Of a stretch of 17,072 nt of DNA, positions 1 to 6,959 are shown one piece after another. A model generated the notes under the pieces. It searched no databases. It saw only the letters and a list, made by a program, of their open reading frames with translations, and was not told the DNA's origin. The DNA comes from Tardiphaga sp. (GTDB lineage: Bacteria; Pseudomonadota; Alphaproteobacteria; Rhizobiales; Xanthobacteraceae), in assembly GCA_014377915.1 (NCBI GenBank), contig JACMOT010000390.1:1-17072 (forward strand), written 5' to 3'. The translations under genes and the position numbers were made by a program. How positions within the stretch are numbered: position 1 is the stretch's first letter; each line of letters starts with the position of its first letter.

Positions 1-7
1 CCACCCC

Positions 8-32
8 CCGGCCCGGGGGCCCCGGCGTTTTT
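8..32 (+). terminator. Possible rho-independent terminator of a gene left of the window
   Basis: A very G/C-rich run with self-complementary blocks (CCGGGG and CCCCGG) is followed two bases later by five T residues at 28-32. This has the shape of an intrinsic terminator on the + strand. The next gene ends at 72 on the - strand, so a convergent gene to the left would fit. The exact stem is ambiguous because several pairings compete, and the first bases may lie close to a sequence end. Confidence 0.35.
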
Positions 33-71
33 CTTAAGGGCGGGGGGTCAACGCGGAACCGGCGTAACATC

Positions 72-458
72 TCAGGCTTGCTTCGGAATCCGGTGCATGG
101 CGCACAGCTTGTTGCCGTCGGGATCCCGGAGATAGGCCAGATAGAGCTTCACGCCGCCCATCTCACGCACGCCCGGCGGATCCTCGCAGGGCGTGGCGCC
201 ATTGGCGATGCCGGCGGCGTGCCAGGCGTCGGCCTCCGCGGTTGATTGCGCGGCGAAGCCGATGGTGCCGCCATTGGCAGCCGTGGCGGGCTTGCCATCG
301 ATCGGTTGCGATACTGAAAAAGTACCGGTCTTGGTGCGCCAGAAAATCCGGTGGCGATCAACCGCGCCCGGCGCCACGCCGAGCGTGCCGAGCAGGTGAT
401 CGTAAAACGACTTCGCCGCCTCGAGATCGTTGGTGCCGATCATGATGTGTGAAAACAT
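72..458 (-). CDS. VOC (glyoxalase/bleomycin-resistance fold) family protein
   Basis: This 128-residue protein belongs to the vicinal oxygen chelate superfamily, small metal-dependent proteins such as glyoxalase I, dioxygenases and fosfomycin or bleomycin resistance proteins. The N-terminus has the usual first beta strand and helix (MFSHIMIGTNDLEAAKSFYD), with His4 at the typical position of the first metal ligand. The C-terminus carries the common 'RDPDGNKLCA' ending. I chose the ATG at 458 because a good ribosome site (GAGGAAG on the - strand) lies just upstream and the fold begins at this Met; the frame is open further upstream without fold-like sequence. The substrate cannot be told from sequence. 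It is divergent from the antiporter gene. Confidence 0.85.
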   Translation of the reverse strand: MFSHIMIGTNDLEAAKSFYDHLLGTLGVAPGAVDRHRIFWRTKTGTFSVSQPIDGKPATAANGGTIGFAAQSTAEADAWHAAGIANGATPCEDPPGVREMGGVKLYLAYLRDPDGNKLCAMHRIPKQA

Positions 459-634
459 CTCGCTTCCTCGCTTGGTTTCTTGCACTGTCACCTTCGGGTG
501 AGAACCGACTATACGCAACGTTGGCCGTTTGGCGAGCCGGCACCTCGCCGCGGCGTCATCCGCCGGGCGGCGGTACGCTGGCCGTTGCACGGCTCGCCGT
601 TCGAATATGCCCAGCCGCCTCAGGACCCGTGCCG
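459..634. promoter_or_regulatory. Divergent intergenic region with a UUCG-type hairpin
   Basis: This gap separates the VOC gene (-) from the antiporter gene (+) and should hold both promoters. At 488-501 there is a perfect small hairpin, TCACC-TTCG-GGTGA, with a stable C(UUCG)G tetraloop when read as + strand RNA. No T-tract follows, so it does not look like a terminator. No clear -35/-10 pair was found. Confidence 0.4.
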
Positions 635-1723
635 ATGTCAGCCAATCACCTGCCCAGATCGTCGTGGGTGTTTCCCGCGCTGGCTGTCGGTTTCGTCGCG
701 GCCAGCGCTGCTTTCGGCCTGTCGTTCACGCCGTCGCTCGCCGGCATGGCCTTCGCGGCGGTGTTGCTCATCATCCTGTTCGGCACCGTGTTCGCGGCGG
801 TTCATCATGCCGAAGTCATCGCGCACAAGATGGGCGAGCCCTATGGCACGTTGCTGCTGACGCTGTCGGGGATCATCATCGAGGTGGCCGTGATCGCCAC
901 CATCATGCTCGGCGACAAGGCGGTGCCGACGCTGGCGCGCGACACGGTGTTCGCGGTGGTGATGATCGTCTGCAACGGCCTGGTCGGGCTCTGTATCCTG
1001 GCCGGCGGGCTGCGCTACACCGAGCAGGTGTTCCAGGTGTCGGGATCGAAGGTCTATCTCAGCGTGCTGATCGTGCTGTCGACGATCACGCTGATCCTGC
1101 CAAACTATACGCTGAGCGCGCAGGGGCCGCTGTATTCGGGCCTGCAACTCGCCTTTGTCAGCGTTGTCACGTTGATCCTGTACGGCCTGTTCCTCTACAC
1201 GCAGACCGTGCTGCACCGGGATTACTTCATCAACAGCGATGATGATGGCGATGTAAGCCATGCTTCCAGCCGGACCATCCGGATCAGCGCGGTGCTGCTC
1301 GCCGTCTCGCTGGTGGCCGTGGTGCTGCTGGCGAAATCCTTCTCGGTGGTCGTGGATGCCGGCGCGGCTGCGATCGGCGCGCCGCCGGCCTTCTCGGGTA
1401 TCGTGGTGGCGCTGCTGGTGCTGCTTCCGGAAAGTGTCGCAGCCATCTCCGCGGCGCGCCACAATCAGCTGCAGAAGAGTATCAATCTGTCGCTCGGCTC
1501 GGCGCTGGCGACCATCAGCCTCACCGTGCCGGCGGTGGCACTGGCGGCCTATCTGCTGGGCAAGCCCTTGGTGCTTGGCCTCGCGCCCGGCGAAATGGTG
1601 CTGCTGGTGATGACCTTTGCCATCAGCATGCTGACCTTTGGCACCGGCGTGACGAATATCCTGTTCGGGATGGTGCACTTGCTGGTGTTTGCAGTATTCC
1701 TGCTCACGGTATTTGTGCCGTAA
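635..1723 (+). CDS. Calcium/cation:proton antiporter, ChaA / y4hA type
   Basis: This 362-residue membrane protein is a cation/proton exchanger of the CaCA superfamily, close in length to E. coli ChaA, and would export Ca2+ or Na+/K+ against protons at the inner membrane. The first alpha repeat is at about residues 67-90 ('GEPYGTLLLTLSG', then Glu83). The second is at about 255-300 ('LLPESVAAISAARHNQ', with Glu266, followed by a Ser/Gly-rich helix). The conserved acidic residues needed for ion binding are therefore present in both halves. About ten or eleven hydrophobic helices are visible. The loop near 200-212 is acidic (NSDDDGD). I chose the ATG at 635 because it starts the first hydrophobic segment; the longer upstream reading is low-complexity Arg/Pro. 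The cupin gene follows after 20 nt and may be co-transcribed. The exact ion is uncertain. Confidence 0.9.
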   Translation: MSANHLPRSSWVFPALAVGFVAASAAFGLSFTPSLAGMAFAAVLLIILFGTVFAAVHHAEVIAHKMGEPYGTLLLTLSGIIIEVAVIATIMLGDKAVPTLARDTVFAVVMIVCNGLVGLCILAGGLRYTEQVFQVSGSKVYLSVLIVLSTITLILPNYTLSAQGPLYSGLQLAFVSVVTLILYGLFLYTQTVLHRDYFINSDDDGDVSHASSRTIRISAVLLAVSLVAVVLLAKSFSVVVDAGAAAIGAPPAFSGIVVALLVLLPESVAAISAARHNQLQKSINLSLGSALATISLTVPAVALAAYLLGKPLVLGLAPGEMVLLVMTFAISMLTFGTGVTNILFGMVHLLVFAVFLLTVFVP

Positions 1724-1743
1724 CCACCAAAGGAAATCCCGCG

Positions 1744-2031
1744 ATGCTCGCCGCCCAATCCGATGTCCAGCAGGACACCGCCGAAGTTCGCGTCACCGAA
1801 TGGCGCCTCGCGCCGGGCGCGGCGACCGGACACCATACCCACGGCATGGACTATGTGATCGTGCCGATCACCACCGGCGTGATGACGATCGTGGCGCCCG
1901 ACGGCACCCGCTCTCAGGCATCGATCACCACCGGAAAATCCTATTTCCGCAAAGCCGGCGTCGAGCATGACGTGCTCAACGAGACCGACCAGGAAATCGT
2001 GTTCCTCGAGGTCGAAGTGAAGAAGGCCTGA
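1744..2031 (+). CDS. Small single-domain cupin protein
   Basis: This 95-residue protein is a one-domain cupin. Motif 1 is visible at residues 25-45 (GAATGHHTHGMDYVIV..G), with His31 and His33 as likely metal ligands and Asp36 where many cupins have Glu. Motif 2 is at 64-79 (GKSYFRKAGVEHDVLN), with His75 as the third His ligand and the conserved Asn79. Metal binding is therefore likely, but small cupins range from enzymes to sugar- or ligand-binding proteins, and the substrate is unknown. The start is supported by an AAAGGAA ribosome site upstream of the ATG. It lies 20 nt after the antiporter gene on the same strand, which suggests one transcript. Its stop codon lies in the loop of a perfect palindrome. 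Confidence 0.85.
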   Translation: MLAAQSDVQQDTAEVRVTEWRLAPGAATGHHTHGMDYVIVPITTGVMTIVAPDGTRSQASITTGKSYFRKAGVEHDVLNETDQEIVFLEVEVKKA

Positions 2032-2037
2032 GGCCTT
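2023..2037 (+). terminator. Perfect palindrome spanning the cupin stop codon
   Basis: The sequence AAGGCC-TGA-GGCCTT has perfect 6-bp arms, and its 3-base centre is the TGA stop of the cupin gene. Only two T residues end the right arm and no real T-tract follows, so it is at best a weak intrinsic terminator. It could also protect the 3' end of the message. Confidence 0.35.
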
Positions 2038-2178
2038 GTCCCGCTCGCCGTGGCCGCCGTACCGGGCGCATCGCGCGATGGTCCCTGGCTGCCGCCCGCT
2101 GCCGTGAAACATTTCATCGCGATGGGTCGGCGCTTGCCATCGATCCGTCGTGTTTGATCCCTTAATCAGCCTCAAAGG

Positions 2179-2206
2179 CCCCGCAACACTGACGCGGGGA
2201 GAGGAC
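2179..2206 (+). promoter_or_regulatory. Leader hairpin touching the ribosome site of the 2212 gene
   Basis: CCCCGC (2179-2184) pairs with GCGGGG (2194-2199) across a 9-nt loop. The right arm runs directly into the strong ribosome site GAGAGGA that serves the ATG at 2212. A folded hairpin would sit against the ribosome site and might modulate translation. The inverted repeat is seen directly; a regulatory role is inference. Confidence 0.4.
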
Positions 2207-2211
2207 GATTC

Positions 2212-3075
2212 ATGTTCAAGAAGTATATCTCGAAGTTCACCATCGATATTTTGCCCTCGATTATGGCAACGATCGTCGGGGCTTACATCGTGAATCATTA
2301 CATCGTGCCGAAGAACGACGCCGACAAGCCCGCCGCTGCGATGGCCTCGGTTCCCGATCCCAAGGCCGATGCGAAGCCCGATTCGAAGGCCGCCGCCAAG
2401 GCGACTGCGAAGCCGATCGAAAATTCCTCCGAACTCGCCAATGTCCCGGATGCCGCGGCCAGGGCGAAGGCTGACAAGCCGGCGGACGAGAAGGCCAGCC
2501 TCGAGAAGCCGGAAACGGCCAGCGTTCCCGCCGATACGCGCCGTCATCAGCCGGCGAGTCGCGACAAAGCCGCCAAGGCCGCGCCGGCTTCTGCTCCGGT
2601 GATCGCCAATGTGGCGCCCGCCGCCGAACTGCCGGCGGCTGCTGAGGAGCGCCGGGATGCCAATGATCTTGCCCGCGCCGCGATCGAGCGGTTACGCAGC
2701 GTGAAGGAAGCTCAGCCGGCACCGCAGGAGGCAGTCCGCGCACCCGAGGCGCCACGGGCGCAGGACATGTCGCGTGCCGCCTCGGCGCCCCCCACCGCCT
2801 CGCTGCAGCAACTGCCGCCCCCCATCATGGTCTCGACGCCGAGCACCGAGACCTATGGTTCGGCTGCCTCGCGCTCACCGTCGGAGCCAGCTGAACGCGG
2901 CGGTGATTCGCAGCGCCCGCGCCCGCCCGGCGAAATCCCGGTGCCACCGCCGCTGGACCTTCAGGCCGATATGATGCCGCCGAACCGGCGCGAGCGCACG
3001 AATGTGGCCGAGGACGTGCTGTCGGCGGCGAGATCGGTTTTCCATTCAGTGATCCCGCACCCGTTCGAGCGGTAG
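2212..3075 (+). CDS. Membrane-anchored Pro/Ala-rich protein of unknown function
   Basis: I do not recognise a named family for this 287-residue protein. The first 10 residues are basic, and a single hydrophobic helix follows at about residues 11-32 (ILPSIMATIVGAYIVNHYIV), so it is probably an inner-membrane protein with an uncleaved anchor. Residues 35-260 are low-complexity, rich in Ala, Pro, Lys, Asp and Glu, and likely extended or disordered. The last 30 residues (NRRERTNVAEDVLSAARSVF.. ending HPFER) regain an ordered, amphipathic-helix look and are the best candidate for a binding motif. The start has a strong ribosome site. The architecture resembles a tether spanning the periplasm with a short C-terminal contact helix, but that is only inference. 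It stands alone as a transcription unit and converges with the TPR gene. Confidence 0.8.
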   Translation: MFKKYISKFTIDILPSIMATIVGAYIVNHYIVPKNDADKPAAAMASVPDPKADAKPDSKAAAKATAKPIENSSELANVPDAAARAKADKPADEKASLEKPETASVPADTRRHQPASRDKAAKAAPASAPVIANVAPAAELPAAAEERRDANDLARAAIERLRSVKEAQPAPQEAVRAPEAPRAQDMSRAASAPPTASLQQLPPPIMVSTPSTETYGSAASRSPSEPAERGGDSQRPRPPGEIPVPPPLDLQADMMPPNRRERTNVAEDVLSAARSVFHSVIPHPFER

Positions 3076-3099
3076 CGCGACGAAACAGTTCACACCTGA

Positions 3100-3119
3100 C
3101 CAGATCGGATCAGGTCTGG
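3100..3119. terminator. Hairpin between convergent genes, possible weak terminator
   Basis: CCAGATC (3100-3106) can pair with GGTCTGG (3113-3119), including one G-T pair, around a 6-base loop. It lies between the ends of the Pro/Ala-rich protein gene (+) and the TPR gene (-), where a bidirectional terminator would be expected. No T-tract is present on either side. Confidence 0.3.
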
Positions 3120-3166
3120 GCGTCGTGCGGCAGGCGCGGGGGCACCGCGGCGCCGGGATCAATATT

Positions 3167-3853
3167 TCAGTCCGGGCGGATCGGGACCTGGCCAGTCAGA
3201 CCCTGGCTGTCGACGCGGGCAAGGCCGCCGCGTGCCTCGTCGTCTTTCGGTCGCAGCAGCAGAGCGCGACTGTAGGAATCCGCCGCCTTCGCCTTGTCGC
3301 CGAGCTTTTCATAGGCAGTGCCACGCGCGATCCAGATCCGTGCGTTTTGCGGTGAGGCCTGGCTCGCCTCGTCGAGGTCGTTGGCGGCTTCCCGGTTCTT
3401 TCCGACGGCAAGATAGCACAGCGCGCGGCCGAGCAGCGGATCGGCCTGCTGCGGCGTCAGTCCGTTGGCCGCGCTGAAATCGGCGATCGCCAGCTGGTAT
3501 TGTCGGTCGGATTGATACAGCAGGCCGCGCTGGTAAAATGCCGCGACATGATACGGATCGAGCGCGAGCGCGGTGTTGAACTCGGCCAGCGCCTCCGCGG
3601 TCTTGCCGGATTGCGCCAGGATCTGCCCGCGCCCGGCATGGAGCTGCGCTTCCTTCGTGGCGGTGCCGCCCGATTCAGCGGCCACGTCCGGTAGCGCCGT
3701 CGTCTGCGGCGCGGCTTCCTTGGTCGAGCCTGGCGTCATCGATGACAGATCGAACGAACAGCCGGCGCCGCAGAGCGCTGTACCGAGTACCGCGACGAGC
3801 CCGCATCCGGAGATCCTGATGCGTCGCAACGGTTCGCGGTTCGGGAGTGCCAT
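3167..3853 (-). CDS. Exported TPR-repeat protein, possible lipoprotein
   Basis: This 228-residue protein has an N-terminal export signal: a basic start (REPLRRIR), a hydrophobic core at about 15-31 and Cys32 in the context CGAGC. Because the residue at -3 is Gly and that at -4 is Cys, the lipobox is imperfect, so lipidation is probable but not certain. Four tetratricopeptide repeats follow with exact 34-residue spacing at about 69-102, 103-136, 137-170 and 171-204, each with the A..G / A...A.. / P pattern of TPRs. It likely works as a periplasmic or membrane-bound protein-protein scaffold, similar in shape to NlpI-type lipoproteins, though the partner is unknown. It lies downstream of rpsU, but the strong rpsU terminator makes a separate promoter likely. 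Confidence 0.85.
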   Translation of the reverse strand: MALPNREPLRRIRISGCGLVAVLGTALCGAGCSFDLSSMTPGSTKEAAPQTTALPDVAAESGGTATKEAQLHAGRGQILAQSGKTAEALAEFNTALALDPYHVAAFYQRGLLYQSDRQYQLAIADFSAANGLTPQQADPLLGRALCYLAVGKNREAANDLDEASQASPQNARIWIARGTAYEKLGDKAKAADSYSRALLLRPKDDEARGGLARVDSQGLTGQVPIRPD

Positions 3854-3924
3854 GGGTACCAGATTCTCACGCGGCGACGGGGTCGCTCGACGGTAACGCG
3901 GCGAACGGTAAAATGCATCCGGTC

Positions 3925-3958
3925 AAAAAAATAACGCGGGCACAGGGGCCCGCGTTAT
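3925..3958 (-). terminator. Rho-independent terminator of rpsU
   Basis: On the - strand, an 11-bp perfect stem (ATAACGCGGGC paired with GCCCGCGTTAT) with a 6-base loop is followed at once by seven T residues (3931-3925). It lies 24 bases past the rpsU stop codon. This is the clearest intrinsic terminator in the window. Confidence 0.92.
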
Positions 3959-3981
3959 CAAATCGCTTTTCGGTGAAGTGC

Positions 3982-4290
3982 TTAGCGCGGGGTGCGCGGA
4001 GCGCCCGCACCGGCGCCACCAGCGCCCGGGCGGCCGCCGCGATCGCCACCGGGGCCGGCGCCGAATACCGGCTTCGGCTTCATCGGCAGCAGGCCTTCGC
4101 GCTGCAGCTTCTTGCGGGCCAACTTGCGTGCGCGACGCACGGCTTCAGCTTTCTCACGAGCCTTCTTTTCAGAGGGCTTTTCGTAATGGCCGCGAAGCTT
4201 CATCTCGCGAAAGATACCCTCACGCTGCATCTTCTTCTTCAGAGCCTTGAGAGCCTGATCGACGTTATTATCGCGAACGAGAACCTGCAC
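3982..4290 (-). CDS. rpsU: 30S ribosomal protein S21
   Basis: This 102-residue protein is ribosomal protein S21 of the small subunit. The N-terminal half has the S21 family pattern: [20 protein letters not shown], then '[21 protein letters not shown]' split around residues 24-44, and a long basic helix. The C-terminal tail from about residue 73 is rich in Gly, Ala and Pro, an extension typical of Rhizobiales S21 compared with the roughly 70-residue E. coli protein. The start codon is GTG: the only nearby ATG (4297-4295) is out of frame, and an AGAGGA ribosome site is correctly placed for the GTG. It is followed by a strong terminator. A short possible reading frame ends 12 nt upstream. Confidence 0.97.
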   Translation of the reverse strand: MQVLVRDNNVDQALKALKKKMQREGIFREMKLRGHYEKPSEKKAREKAEAVRRARKLARKKLQREGLLPMKPKPVFGAGPGGDRGGRPGAGGAGAGAPRTPR

Positions 4291-4302
4291 GCGGCATCCT
4301 CT

Positions 4303-4431
4303 TCAATTGATCGGATTGGAATTCGGGTAAAGCGAAGGACCGGCAAAGGCCACGTCCTCAACCTCAAGGTAGCGGATGTACCAGATGGATTCCAGAATGT
4401 CCACCTCGGCCGGGCGAGGTTTTCCCGTCAT
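4303..4431 (-). CDS. Possible 42-residue leader ORF upstream of rpsU (doubtful)
   Basis: An open frame starts at an ATG at 4431 and encodes 42 residues beginning MTGKPRPAEVDILESIWYIR; its TGA stop abuts the rpsU ribosome site, 12 nt before the GTG start. The sequence is mixed in composition and somewhat protein-like (acidic and aromatic, unlike the Arg/Pro-rich noise frames nearby). There is no clear ribosome site before the ATG, and G/C at third positions is only moderate. It may be a leader peptide or conserved small protein, or simply chance in the rpsU leader. I do not recognise it. Confidence 0.22.
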   Translation of the reverse strand: MTGKPRPAEVDILESIWYIRYLEVEDVAFAGPSLYPNSNPIN

Positions 4432-4543
4432 AATGCGCAAAATCGACGGATTTGCTGGGGTTTTGTGAGGACAGGCCCGGATTGCCTGCCGGTATTGGCG
4501 GTTTCCGGCCTCCACCAGCATCGGTCCGGGCACGGCGATGGAA

Positions 4544-5656
4544 TCAGCCCCGCGGCTTGCGGCCCGGCGGCGCTACCTCGGTGACATGTCCCATCTTGCG
4601 GCCGGGTTTCGGTTTGCCCTTGCCGTAAAGATGCACCGTGGCGCCGGGGACGGTCATCCATTTCGCGTAGTCCAGGATGTCGTCACCGATCAGATTGGTC
4701 ATGGTGACCTGGCCGTGGCGCACGGCTCTGGCCAGCGGCCAGCCGGCGATGGCGCGGATGTGCTGCTCGAACTGCGACACCGAGGCGCCGTCCAGCGTCC
4801 AGTGACCGGAATTGTGCACCCGTGGTGCGATCTCGTTGACCACCAGCGTCGCGCCATTCGGGCCGGGTACGACAAACAGTTCGACCGCGAGCACGCCGAC
4901 ATAGCCGAGCGCGCTGGCGATCGTTCCGGCGATGCCGCGCGCCTGCGCCGCGAGCTCGTCGGAGATGTTCGCGGGTGCGTAGGAGAACTTCAAGATGTGG
5001 TCGCGATGCTCGTTCTCGGTCACGTCGAAACATTCGACATGGCCATCGGCGCCGCGCGCGGCAACCACCGAGATCTCGCGTTCGAACGGCACGAAGGCCT
5101 CGAGGATCGCCGCTTTGGTGGCGAGGTCTTCCCAGACCTGGTCGAGGTCACAGCCGTCGCGGATAATGGCTTGGCCCTTGCCGTCATAGCCGAAGCGGCG
5201 GGTCTTGATCACCGCGGGCAGACCGATTCTGTCGATCGCCGTGCGCAGGCCCGCGGCTGACGACACGTCGGCATAGGCCGCGGTACCAATGCCCAGCCCG
5301 GTGATGAAATCCTTTTCGATCAGCCGGTCCTGCGTGGTCCGCAGGATGGCCTGGGCCGGCAGCACCGGGCGCCGGGCATCAAGGATCATCGCGGTGGCGG
5401 CGGGGACGTTCTCGAATTCATAGGTGATGACGTCGCAATCATTGGCGAACAGCTCCAGCGCCTCGACGTCGGCATATTCCGCGCAAGTGGCATGCTGCAC
5501 AACGTCGAACGCCGGCGAGTCCGGATCCGGTGAGAACACCTGACAGCGCAGGCCGAGCCGCGCAGCCGCCATTGCCAGCATGCGGCCGAGCTGGCCGCCG
5601 CCGAGAATGCCAATGGTATCGCCGGGCTTCAGCGTCTTGTGCGAGGAGGTGGTCAC
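4544..5656 (-). CDS. purK: 5-(carboxyamino)imidazole ribonucleotide synthase
   Basis: This 370-residue ATP-grasp enzyme makes N5-CAIR from AIR, bicarbonate and ATP, the first half of the two-step AIR carboxylation in purine synthesis. The N-terminal nucleotide-fold motif [12 protein letters not shown] is at residues 16-27, the 'YEFENVP' element at about 79-85, the ATP-grasp loop [12 protein letters not shown] at 151-162 and the metal/phosphate motif [14 protein letters not shown] at 274-287. Length and motif order are normal and nothing appears broken. Its ATG overlaps the purE stop (ATGA, 5656-5653), so translation is probably coupled. The C-terminal tail ([15 protein letters not shown]) is also typical of PurK. 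Confidence 0.97.
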   Translation of the reverse strand: MTTSSHKTLKPGDTIGILGGGQLGRMLAMAAARLGLRCQVFSPDPDSPAFDVVQHATCAEYADVEALELFANDCDVITYEFENVPAATAMILDARRPVLPAQAILRTTQDRLIEKDFITGLGIGTAAYADVSSAAGLRTAIDRIGLPAVIKTRRFGYDGKGQAIIRDGCDLDQVWEDLATKAAILEAFVPFEREISVVAARGADGHVECFDVTENEHRDHILKFSYAPANISDELAAQARGIAGTIASALGYVGVLAVELFVVPGPNGATLVVNEIAPRVHNSGHWTLDGASVSQFEQHIRAIAGWPLARAVRHGQVTMTNLIGDDILDYAKWMTVPGATVHLYGKGKPKPGRKMGHVTEVAPPGRKPRG

Positions 5657-6141
5657 GCCGAGATCTCCGGCCGTTCGGCAACCGCGTCGGTCTGTGCCTG
5701 CCGGTAGGCGGCAAGCCGCGTCGCCAGCACTTCGTCGTGCAGCGCCAGCACGCTGGCCGCGAGCAGGGCCGCGTTGATTGCTCCGGCCTTGCCGATCGCC
5801 AGCGTGCCGACCGGGATGCCGGCCGGCATCTGCACGATCGAATACAGCGAGTCGACGCCGGACAGCGCCCTTGATTCAACCGGCACGCCGAACACCGGCA
5901 GCTCGGTCAGCGCCGCGGCCATGCCGGGCAGATGGGCCGCGCCACCGGCGCCGGCGATGATGATCTGAAAGCCCGCGGCCTTGGCGCCCTTGGCAAACGC
6001 GTACAGCCGGTCCGGGGTGCGGTGCGCGGAGACGATCCGCGGCTCGAAGGCGATGCCGAGCGCGGTCAGCGTGTCGGCGGCGTGGCGCATGGTTTCCCAG
6101 TCCGACTGGCTTCCCATGATAATGGCGACGGGCGCGGGCAT
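5653..6141 (-). CDS. purE: N5-CAIR mutase (class I PurE)
   Basis: This 162-residue enzyme converts N5-CAIR to CAIR and acts directly after PurK. It has the PurE signatures: the phosphate-binding GSQSDWETM at residues 10-18, SAHRTPDR at 38-45 with the catalytic His40, [12 protein letters not shown] at 63-74, and '[10 protein letters not shown]' followed by 'GIPVGT' near 81-113. The pairing with purK supports class I. It is the first gene of the purE-purK operon; the ribosome site before the ATG is modest (ACGGA). It is transcribed divergently from a diguanylate cyclase gene, and the 127-bp region between them contains a perfect palindrome. Confidence 0.97.
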   Translation of the reverse strand: MPAPVAIIMGSQSDWETMRHAADTLTALGIAFEPRIVSAHRTPDRLYAFAKGAKAAGFQIIIAGAGGAAHLPGMAAALTELPVFGVPVESRALSGVDSLYSIVQMPAGIPVGTLAIGKAGAINAALLAASVLALHDEVLATRLAAYRQAQTDAVAERPEISA

Positions 6142-6196
6142 TCCGTTTTAATTCTTTCGCGAATCCAGAAGGATAGCTGGAAATACAGGTTTTGCA

Positions 6197-6211
6197 CCTT
6201 GCCAGGCAAGG
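6197..6211. promoter_or_regulatory. Perfect palindrome, candidate operator, between purE and the GGDEF gene
   Basis: CCTTGCC-A-GGCAAGG is a perfect 7-1-7 inverted repeat in the middle of the divergent intergenic region. On the - strand, a possible purE promoter overlaps it: TTGCCT, a 16-bp spacer, then TGTATT. A dimeric regulator bound here could control purE, the cyclase gene, or both. The palindrome is seen directly; the operator role is inferred. Confidence 0.45.
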
Positions 6212-6268
6212 CGCGGCGAAGAGATGATATGGTCTTGGTGAAGACCCCCAAGTCTTGTAGCAAACCTC

Positions 6269-6928
6269 ATGAAAAAGAAACCCCCCACGCGGGTTTTGCG
6301 GCAAACCAGGCTCGCCGTGACCAACCGCAAGCCGCTGTGGCTGCAGACGAAAATACGGGGACGCGCGGCGCCCCCGGTGGTTCGCGCGCTGCGCGCGCAA
6401 CTGACACAGGCGCGCGCGGAGATCGCCGAGCTGCGGGCGGTTGCCGAAACCGACTTCCTGCTCGATGTCCTCAACCGCCGCGGCTTCGCCCGCGAGCTCG
6501 CTCGCGCCGTTGCTTTCATTGGCCGCTACGGCGCGACCGGGGCGCTGATCGTGCTCGATGTCGACCGACTGAAGCCGATCAACGATGCCTTTGGCCATGC
6601 TGCCGGCGATGCCGTATTGAAGGCGGTGGTCGGGGTGCTCAAACGGCACGTCCGGGCGTCCGACGTAATCGGCAGGCTCGGCGGCGACGAATTCGTGTTG
6701 TTGCTGTGGAATCTGAACGATGCCGATGCCCGGGCCAAGGCGCGGCTGCTGGAGGCCGCCATCGATCAGCTGACCTTCGTGTTTCGCGATATCAGCATCT
6801 CTGCCGGTGCCTCGGCTGGGGTTACCTCGCTGGGGCCGGGGATGCAGGGGAGCGTGGCATTGGAAGAAGCCGACCGCGCGATGTATACGCGCAAGCAGGA
6901 ACGACGGGCCCGATTGCTGCCGGTCTGA
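6269..6928 (+). CDS. Soluble diguanylate cyclase (GGDEF domain)
   Basis: This 219-residue protein would make cyclic di-GMP from two GTP. The GGDEF domain covers about residues 58-215. It has a variant 'DFLLDVLNRRGF' entry motif at 62-73, the metal/guanine region LDVDRLKPINDAFGHAAGD at 96-114, and the intact active-site RLGGDEF at 136-142. The inhibitory I-site RxxD is present as RASD at 129-132, five residues before GGDEF, so product inhibition is expected. The first 57 residues are strongly basic with a short coiled-coil-like helix, and there is no membrane helix or recognisable sensor domain, so the input signal is unclear. No good ribosome site precedes the ATG at 6269. The gene converges with the 83-residue unknown gene. 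Confidence 0.9.
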   Translation: MKKKPPTRVLRQTRLAVTNRKPLWLQTKIRGRAAPPVVRALRAQLTQARAEIAELRAVAETDFLLDVLNRRGFARELARAVAFIGRYGATGALIVLDVDRLKPINDAFGHAAGDAVLKAVVGVLKRHVRASDVIGRLGGDEFVLLLWNLNDADARAKARLLEAAIDQLTFVFRDISISAGASAGVTSLGPGMQGSVALEEADRAMYTRKQERRARLLPV

Positions 6929-6932
6929 CGCG

Positions 6933-6959
6933 GCCGCCGTACCGCCCCGGGAAGGCGGC
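6933..6959. terminator. Possible shared hairpin between convergent genes
   Basis: GCCGCC (6933-6938) pairs with GGCGGC (6954-6959) between the ends of the cyclase gene and the 83-residue gene, just touching the latter's stop codon. The loop is 15 bases and there is no T-tract, so this is a weak terminator candidate. Confidence 0.25.

Noticed and set aside
459..534. EcfG-type general stress promoter upstream of the antiporter
   Set aside because: A GAGAACC and a CAACGTT are present, but the -35 is not GGAAC and the spacing (about 13) is too short for the usual 16-17.
638..1678. Long open frame on the - strand opposite the antiporter gene
   Set aside because: Its translation is a His/Gln/Arg-rich run without any fold pattern, and the + strand frame encodes a clear antiporter. 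Long antisense frames are a normal by-product of high G/C content.
6142..6268. Purine or c-di-GMP riboswitch ahead of purE or the cyclase gene
   Set aside because: The purE leader is short and neither side shows the conserved cores or three-way junction expected; only simple palindromes are seen.
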